Positions 5,506-8,716 of a stretch of DNA of 8,716 bases are shown here, in pieces. Position 1 is the stretch's first letter; each line of letters opens with the position of its first letter. The DNA lies in the NCBI GenBank assembly GCA_031275255.1, contig JAISPA010000112.1, positions 1 to 8,716 of the forward strand, written 5' to 3'. Below the pieces are notes generated by a model that worked only from the letters and a program-made list of their open reading frames with translations, was not told the DNA's origin and searched no databases. This stretch comes from Acidaminococcales bacterium (GTDB lineage Bacteria; Bacillota; Negativicutes; Acidaminococcales; JAISLQ01). Both the position numbers and the translations under genes were made by a program.

Positions 5506-8087
5506 CAGGGAATACCCGCTTCCTTTTTTGCTTCCTTTTGCAGGGCATACAGTTTGTTCATGGCTTCAATAGGCGTCATGGCGGCTACGTCAAGTTCCAG
5601 AAGCTCCCTGCTGAGCGCGCCGGCGAAAAGCGTCTCCTGCCGGGGAAAAGGCTCCTGCCTTGGCGGTTCGCCGGTGGGCGTCTCACCCGAATATTCATTG
5701 AGCAGGCGCTGCGCCCTTGCCAGAAGGCTTTTAGGCAGACCGGCCAGTTGCGCCACATGTATGCCGTAGCTCTTGTCCGCTCCTCCGGGAATGATGCGCC
5801 GCAGAAAAACCACTTCGCCCCCCTTTTCCCTGACCGCGACCGAACAATTGCGCAGCCCGTCAAGCTGGTTTTCCAGTTGTATGAGTTCATGGTAATGGGT
5901 GGCGAAAAGCGTTTTTGCGCCTATTTTGGAGTTTATATATTCAATAACCGCCTGTGCTATGCTCATGCCGTCATAGGTACTGGTGCCGCGTCCTACTTCA
6001 TCGAGAATGATCAGGCTGCGTTCGGTCGCACGGTTTAAGATCTGCGCGACCTCGGTCATTTCCACCATAAAGGTGCTTTGCCCGCTGGCCAGATCGTCGC
6101 TGGCGCCCACGCGGGTGAATATGCGGTCAACCGGACAGATAGAGGCCTGCCTTGCCGGGATGAAGCAGCCGATCTGCGTCATCAGCACAAGCAGGGCGGT
6201 CTGGCGCATGTAAGTTGACTTGCCGGCCATATTGGGCCCGGTTATTATCAGCATACGATGATCGCCCATGTTGAGGAACACATCGTTGGGAACAAACAAT
6301 TCTTGCCGCAGCAGCCGTTCCACCACCGGATGGCGTCCGTCCTTGATTGCTATTTCCTGGCGGCCGTTCAATTCCGGGCGTATATATTTATATTTGTCCG
6401 CGGCGGCGGCAAGCGACAGATAAACGTCTATGGACGCCAGCACTCGGGCGGTGTTTTGCAGGCCGGCCGTATGTTCCCGCACTTTTTCGCGCAGACAGTT
6501 GAAAATATGATATTCCAACTGCTCTATTCGTTCCTGTGCGCCGAGAATCCTGTTTTCAAACTCTTTAAGTTCAGGCACGATATATCTTTCCGCATTGGCA
6601 AGCGTCTGTTTGCGGACAAAATTGTCGGGTACGGCGCCGAGGTTTGACCTGGTAATTTCGATATAATAGCCGAATACCTTGTTGTAGCCTATTTTAAGAT
6701 TCTTAATGCCGGTAAGGGTACGCTGCTTTGCCTCAAAATCGTTCATCCACTCCTGGCTGTCGCGGGAAATGCGCCGCAAACCGTCCAGTTCCAGATCATA
6801 CCCTTCCCTGATCATGCCGCCTTCGCGCACGGAAAAAGGCGGGTCGTCAACCAGGGCACTGAACAGGAGGCTGCGCAAAGGGGAGTGCAGTTCCAAAGAA
6901 CCGCCGAGCTCGTGCAATTTGCCGCCCCGCGCGTTGTTCAGGGCCAGCCTGATATCCGGCAGCGCCGCCAACGAAGCGGACAGCGCCGCCAAGTCGCGGG
7001 CGTTGGCGCTGCCTACTTCTATCCGCGAAAGTATGCGTTCCATATCGCTGATCAGCGCTAATTGCGTTTTCAGCAATTCTCGCAAATGAAATTCATCCAG
7101 CAATTCGGCGATAACCTGCTGGCGGGCTATGATCGCGGCTGGATTCAGAAGCGGCGCCTCTATCCAGCGTTTAAGCTGCCGGCCGCCCATGGCGGTCTGC
7201 GTAAAATCAAGAATATCCAGCAGGGTGTCCTTGCGCGAGCCGTCGCGCATGTTCCGCAAAAGCTCAAGATTGCGCGCGGCGGCGGCGTCAAGCAGCATGG
7301 CCGTTTCATAGTTTAGTTCGCTCAAATTGCCGATATGCGACAAATCAGACTTCAAAAGCGTGTAAAGATAGGACAGGAGGCAGCCGACGGCCGTTTTTGC
7401 TTCTGCGGGCAATTTGTGTCCGGGGAAATGTTTGAAGGTCAATGCTTCCGCTCCATCCAAATCCTCCGGGCAATAAAGGCTGAAAGAACATCCCGGCAGT
7501 TTTTTCCGGCAAAAACTTTCCAAAGCCGCCCAGTTTTCGACCTTTCCCACATTTACTATTTCCGCCGGCGCTATTTGGCAAATAAGATCCCGCGCCTTTT
7601 CCCCGCGGGAACCGCCCCGGCAGGCCGCCCACAGACATTCGCCGGTGGAAACGTCCGCGGCGGCGAAAGCTAAACAGCCGGCTTCCTCATAGAGCAAGGC
7701 AAGATATTGATTGGTTTTCTCCTCCAGCAGCAGCTCGTTCATCGCCGTGCCCGGCGTAATTATTTTGATGACCTCGCGTTTTACCAGCCCCTTGGCTTCT
7801 TTGGGGTCTTCCACTTGTTCGCAGATAGCTATCTTGTAACCTTTTTTGATAAGCCTGGCAATATAGCCGTCGGCGGAATGATACGGCACGCCGCACATGG
7901 GGATGCGCTCATCCGCGCCGCCCTCGCGCGAAGTGAGCGTAATATCAAGCTCGCGCGACGCCAGATGGGCGTCATCAAAAAACATCTCATAAAAATCGCC
8001 TAAACGGAAAAAAAGTATTTCGCCCGGATGACGGCTTTTGATTTCCTGATATTGATTTATCATGGGAGTATAGTTTTGATTGTCCAT
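5505..8087 (-). CDS. mutS: DNA mismatch repair protein MutS
   Basis: MutS recognises mismatches and small loops and recruits MutL. The protein has 860 residues, a full-length MutS1. In order: N-terminal mismatch-binding domain with the Phe-X-Glu motif in RLGDFYEMF (F32, E34), connector, core and lever domains (about 250-550) including GYNKVFGYYIEITRSN, then the ABC-type ATPase with Walker A GPNMAGKST (617-625), the signature region SGQSTFMVEMTE, Walker B IILDEVGRGTST (693-704) and THYHEL. Near the C-terminus QETLF (817-821) fits the sliding-clamp motif QxxLF. The ATG at 8087 was chosen because GAGG at 8098-8095 is 7 bases upstream; a TTG two codons earlier (8093) would be too close to it. The gene begins 25 bp after miaB and overlaps mutL by one base. 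The tail carries a short KEAKKEA repeat. Confidence 0.97.
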   Translation of the reverse strand: MDNQNYTPMINQYQEIKSRHPGEILFFRLGDFYEMFFDDAHLASRELDITLTSREGGADERIPMCGVPYHSADGYIARLIKKGYKIAICEQVEDPKEAKGLVKREVIKIITPGTAMNELLLEEKTNQYLALLYEEAGCLAFAAADVSTGECLWAACRGGSRGEKARDLICQIAPAEIVNVGKVENWAALESFCRKKLPGCSFSLYCPEDLDGAEALTFKHFPGHKLPAEAKTAVGCLLSYLYTLLKSDLSHIGNLSELNYETAMLLDAAAARNLELLRNMRDGSRKDTLLDILDFTQTAMGGRQLKRWIEAPLLNPAAIIARQQVIAELLDEFHLRELLKTQLALISDMERILSRIEVGSANARDLAALSASLAALPDIRLALNNARGGKLHELGGSLELHSPLRSLLFSALVDDPPFSVREGGMIREGYDLELDGLRRISRDSQEWMNDFEAKQRTLTGIKNLKIGYNKVFGYYIEITRSNLGAVPDNFVRKQTLANAERYIVPELKEFENRILGAQERIEQLEYHIFNCLREKVREHTAGLQNTARVLASIDVYLSLAAAADKYKYIRPELNGRQEIAIKDGRHPVVERLLRQELFVPNDVFLNMGDHRMLIITGPNMAGKSTYMRQTALLVLMTQIGCFIPARQASICPVDRIFTRVGASDDLASGQSTFMVEMTEVAQILNRATERSLIILDEVGRGTSTYDGMSIAQAVIEYINSKIGAKTLFATHYHELIQLENQLDGLRNCSVAVREKGGEVVFLRRIIPGGADKSYGIHVAQLAGLPKSLLARAQRLLNEYSGETPTGEPPRQEPFPRQETLFAGALSRELLELDVAAMTPIEAMNKLYALQKEAKKEAGIP
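5518..5539 (-). repeat. Ten-base direct repeat at the 3' end of mutS
   Basis: The unit AAAAGGAAGC occurs perfectly at 5539-5530 and 5527-5518, 12 bases apart, and encodes the KEAKKEA stretch at the MutS C-terminus. A six-A run lies between and within the units. The spacing keeps the reading frame, so gain or loss of one unit would change the tail by four residues without breaking the gene. Confidence 0.6.
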
Positions 8088-8094
8088 TGGCAAG

Positions 8095-8098
8095 CCTC
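8095..8098 (-). promoter_or_regulatory. Ribosome binding site that selects the mutS ATG
   Basis: GAGG lies 7 bases before the ATG at 8087 but only 1 base before the in-frame TTG at 8093. This supports a start at MDNQNYTPMINQY rather than two residues earlier. Confidence 0.65.
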
Positions 8099-8112
8099 TT
8101 TGTTTGTCAAAA

Positions 8113-8716
8113 TCACCGCTCCGCTATCGTCCCTTTTAATATCCAGGTCTGGCCGGAAGTTATTTTTACCGGCACTGTTTCGCCTGCCGCCAGAGAACGG
8201 CTGCCCGGGGGAAATACGACTATCTTGTTGGTGCGTGTTCGCCCTGACAAATTGTTTTCATTTGTTTCGCTTACGCCTTCCACCATCACCTCTTGCACGC
8301 TTCCTGCCAATTTGCGGTTAATGTCGAGGCTTATCTTGTTTTGCATCTGCATCAGGGCCGTCAGCCGGGCTTTTTTGACCGTTTCCGGCACTTGCCCGTC
8401 CATGCCGGCGGCCGGCGTACCGGAGCGCGGCGAATACATAAAGGTATAGGCGGCGTCATAACGTACGCTTTCCACCAGGGATAAAGTATCGGCGAAATCT
8501 TTTTCCGTCTCGCCGGGGAACCCCACAATAATATCGGTGGTAACGCTCGCGTCGGGAACATGGCGGCGCACCGACTCGACAAGGCGCAAATAGCCGTCCC
8601 GGCTGTACCCCCTGTTCATGGCTTTCAGCACACGGTCGCCGCCCGCCTGCACAGGCAAATGAAAATGTTCGCAGATACGCCGCCCGCCGGCCACCGCCTT
8701 TATAACGTCTTCTCCC
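8113..8716 (-). CDS. miaB: tRNA methylthiotransferase MiaB, C-terminal 200 residues (5' end outside the window)
   Basis: MiaB is a radical-SAM enzyme with two iron-sulfur clusters that adds a methylthio group at C2 of i6A37 in tRNA, giving ms2i6A37; MiaA, encoded five genes downstream here, makes its substrate. The frame is open to the right edge, so both cluster-binding Cys motifs are missing from view. What remains is the end of the radical-SAM barrel, including HFHLPVQAGGDRVLKAMNRGYSRDGYL and TTDIIVGFPGETEKDF, then AYTFMYSPRSGTPAA and a TRAM domain over about the last 65 residues (EVMVEGVSE, LSGRTRTNKIVVFP, VPVKITSGQTWILKGTI). These match MiaB better than MtaB or RimO, whose linker motifs differ, and the mutS neighbourhood agrees. 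An internal GTG at 8694 is not a real start. TGA stop. Confidence 0.93.
   Translation of the reverse strand, partial: GEDVIKAVAGGRRICEHFHLPVQAGGDRVLKAMNRGYSRDGYLRLVESVRRHVPDASVTTDIIVGFPGETEKDFADTLSLVESVRYDAAYTFMYSPRSGTPAAGMDGQVPETVKKARLTALMQMQNKISLDINRKLAGSVQEVMVEGVSETNENNLSGRTRTNKIVVFPPGSRSLAAGETVPVKITSGQTWILKGTIAER

Noticed and set aside
5006..5572. Plus-strand open frame of 188 codons opposite the mutL start
   Set aside because: Antisense shadow of the strongly conserved MutL ATPase domain, Ser/Pro-rich low-complexity translation, no supporting signals.
8088..8093. TTG start for mutS at 8093
   Set aside because: The ribosome site would be only 1 base away; the ATG at 8087 has normal spacing.

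Overview
The window is a single block of housekeeping genes, all on the minus strand, read from the right edge (8716) to the left edge (1). The order is miaB (3' end only) > mutS > mutL (in two reading frames) > an RsmJ-like methyltransferase > miaA > hfq > xerD > an unrecognised membrane-anchored protein cut by the left edge. The gene order and the proteins point to a Firmicutes bacterium. Hfq is of the Bacillus type (RKEN rim; YKHAIST motif), MutL has an endonuclease-type C-terminal domain, and the RsmJ-like enzyme lies between mutL and miaA. The fairly GC-rich composition and this arrangement make the class Negativicutes a reasonable guess, but that is inference, not proof.

Region 8716-1983 looks like one polycistronic unit. 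miaB and mutS are 19 bp apart (25 bp with the start chosen here). mutS and mutL overlap as TGATG. mutL abuts the methyltransferase (TAG immediately followed by GTG). The methyltransferase and miaA overlap as ATGA. Then follow a 134-bp gap to hfq, a 116-bp gap to xerD and a 60-bp gap to the last gene. The two larger gaps contain weak promoter-like sequences and short hairpins; no convincing intrinsic terminator is visible anywhere.

Two themes are combined. Mismatch repair is represented by MutS and MutL. RNA modification and RNA handling are represented by MiaA and MiaB (consecutive steps making ms2i6A37 in tRNA), the RsmJ-like methyltransferase (probably rRNA) and Hfq. XerD resolves chromosome dimers.

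The most notable point is mutL. Its reading frame is broken at a run of seven A (4301-4307, minus-strand sense) in the linker between the ATPase domain and the endonuclease/dimerisation domain. Both halves are otherwise intact, with their key motifs. Possible explanations are a one-base homopolymer sequencing error, a real one-base deletion (perhaps a reversible mutator switch), or recoding: the tract lies in a heptamer of the X_XXY_YYZ form, so a -1 frameshift or transcript slippage could still give a full 607-residue MutL. I found no transposon, CRISPR array, tRNA, rRNA or evident new system. Outside mutL the region is an ordinary core-genome segment.
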